Source: an uncultured Bacteroidales bacterium
GTDB lineage: Bacteria; Bacteroidota; Bacteroidia; Bacteroidales; F082
Length of the DNA: 63,255 nucleotides
NCBI GenBank assembly: GCA_900318085.1
Contig: ONJF01000022.1
Coordinates: 1 to 63,255, forward strand
Direction of reading: 5' to 3'
Shown: one piece after another, positions 62,359-63,255 of the stretch
Layout: every line of letters begins with the position of its first letter
Position numbering within the stretch: the stretch's first letter is position 1
Notes under the pieces: model-generated
Told to the model about the DNA's origin: nothing
What the model saw: only the letters and a program-made list of their open reading frames with translations
Database searches by the model: none
Made by a program: the position numbers and the translations under genes

Positions 62359-63255
62359 TTAGTTTAACGGCTCATACAATCCCGTCAAGACAGGGCTCTT
62401 CTTTGTGTAATAATAGCTCAACTTGGTCACTACGAGGGGCTTCTTGCCTTGGTTCCAGAGGTAGGCTTTGACGGTCTTGCCTTCGGGCGTGAAGTCGTCA
62501 CTGAAGAGGATGGCGTCGGCCACGGCATGGTCGCCAGGCAGGAAATGCCCATCCTCAGGCAATGAGCTGTGCCATAAAAGGAGGGAGTCGGTCGCCGCAT
62601 CGTGAACCTCGATGACGGCAACGCATTGGTTGGCTTCTACCTCGTTGTGGAATTGGACGACGATGCCCAAAGCCTCAACATCCTTTGGCAGTGAGTCGCA
62701 CGAGAACGAACAGGCTTGTCCCCATTCTTGGCCTTCAACGTAGTGGCTGGAATCGGCACTCAATTCATTGAGCAGGTATTGTGCGCCTTCCGTCGGGGTC
62801 TTGCTCAAGGTGAGGTAACGCGAGGTGAACCAATCCTTCTTCTCAATAAGGTAAGGATAGTTGCCCACGGCTGTGACTTCCCAGATGGGGTTGATGTAAT
62901 CGGTCCAACCGAAGCCAAGCATTGGGGTTTCGTGGTGTTCGCTGAGCCAACGGTTGAAGTCACCCAACTCGGCTTCGCGTACTAAATCACCCTCTTCGTT
63001 GTAGATACGGTTGAAGACGATGCGGTTCACTACGTCGGTCTTCGCTTGGTAGAACTCGGCAGCCTCGCCAATCTCTGTCCTTGTCGCGAACTGTATCTTG
63101 TCGCCATATTGGTCCTTGTCCTGCTGCATCTCGGCGGCAATCTGGTCGAAGCCTTGGTGGTACATCAGGTCGAAGTGGCGGCGCTCCATGATGAGCGAGG
63201 TGGTGCCGACAAAGAGGATGGCGGCCACGACCAGGGCGGTCTGCCATGGCGACAA
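62359..63255 (-). CDS. Membrane protein of unknown function (N-terminus beyond window)
   Basis: At least 298 residues, open to the right edge, so the real start is outside. The visible part begins with the end of a membrane helix (ALVVAAILFVGTTSLIM) and continues as a soluble, mostly alpha/beta region of about 270 residues (FDLMYHQGFDQIAAEMQQDK ... KLSYYYTKKSPVLTGLY). The order membrane helix then periplasmic domain suits a polytopic protein's C-terminal tail. No family recognised. Confidence 0.7.
   Translation of the reverse strand: MSPWQTALVVAAILFVGTTSLIMERRHFDLMYHQGFDQIAAEMQQDKDQYGDKIQFATRTEIGEAAEFYQAKTDVVNRIVFNRIYNEEGDLVREAELGDFNRWLSEHHETPMLGFGWTDYINPIWEVTAVGNYPYLIEKKDWFTSRYLTLSKTPTEGAQYLLNELSADSSHYVEGQEWGQACSFSCDSLPKDVEALGIVVQFHNEVEANQCVAVIEVHDAATDSLLLWHSSLPEDGHFLPGDHAVADAILFSDDFTPEGKTVKAYLWNQGKKPLVVTKLSYYYTKKSPVLTGLYEPLN

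Overview
The window looks like a chromosomal segment of an uncultured Bacteroidota, most likely a Bacteroidales. The evidence is the repeated TAnnTTTG -7 promoter element, the lack of obvious Shine-Dalgarno sequences, two proteins with type IX secretion (T9SS) C-terminal sorting domains, many short MKK... lipoproteins and outer-membrane barrels, and clade-typical genes (DUF2851, OPT-type transporter, a Tgt without zinc cysteines). Base composition is near 50% GC, dropping in the hsdS/restriction region. The genus cannot be named from this sequence alone.

Layout: 1-11.5 kb holds mfd (cut by the left edge), an OPT transporter, a membrane protein/HTH pair, a T9SS subtilisin translationally coupled to DUF2851, and a 5'-nucleotidase-like lipoprotein. 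11.6-32.3 kb is housekeeping: a coiled-coil protein, zapA, a probable 6S RNA, rny, a radical SAM enzyme, a glycosyltransferase, tgt, an LptF/G permease, a deoxynucleoside kinase, kdsB, a SPOR protein, trmB, a HerA-like ATPase, pcm, an oxidoreductase, a lipoprotein/sugar-transferase pair, tdk, rsmI, an FMN-binding lipoprotein and udk. 32.3-37.3 kb is an array of lipoproteins, three of them paralogous and one an internal fusion of two modules. A tRNA-Gln and a barrel protein follow. 38.7-40.1 kb carries ung and rdgB, both broken by internal deletions.

40.4-50.7 kb is a type I restriction-modification locus with hsdR, hsdM, a small membrane coiled-coil gene and a complete hsdS. Opposing it are an N-terminal hsdS half, a DUF1016 nuclease-like gene and a tyrosine recombinase. 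A silent C-terminal hsdS half follows. A 17-bp site occurs twice in one orientation and once in the other, with a fourth degenerate inverted copy, so inversion would build alternative full-length HsdS proteins: a phase-variable shufflon. 50.9-63.3 kb returns to housekeeping: a lipoprotein, a frameshifted alaS, an M23 peptidase, a MerR regulator, rluD, a T9SS protein, a PASTA protein, ddl, frr, a barrel protein and a partial membrane protein.

A second theme is repeats. Gene ends and starts are decorated with nested-hairpin elements, GTAGAnACG palindromes, CTGAGCCTGTCGAAG-type REPs and strings of iterated 7-14 nt words. Several lie in frame inside genes (mfd, the subtilisin, the T9SS protein, DUF1016). 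Three conserved genes (ung, rdgB, alaS) share the same kind of lesion: an internal gap of about 40-60 nt leaving one extra base. This is either an assembly fault or a real process worth checking.
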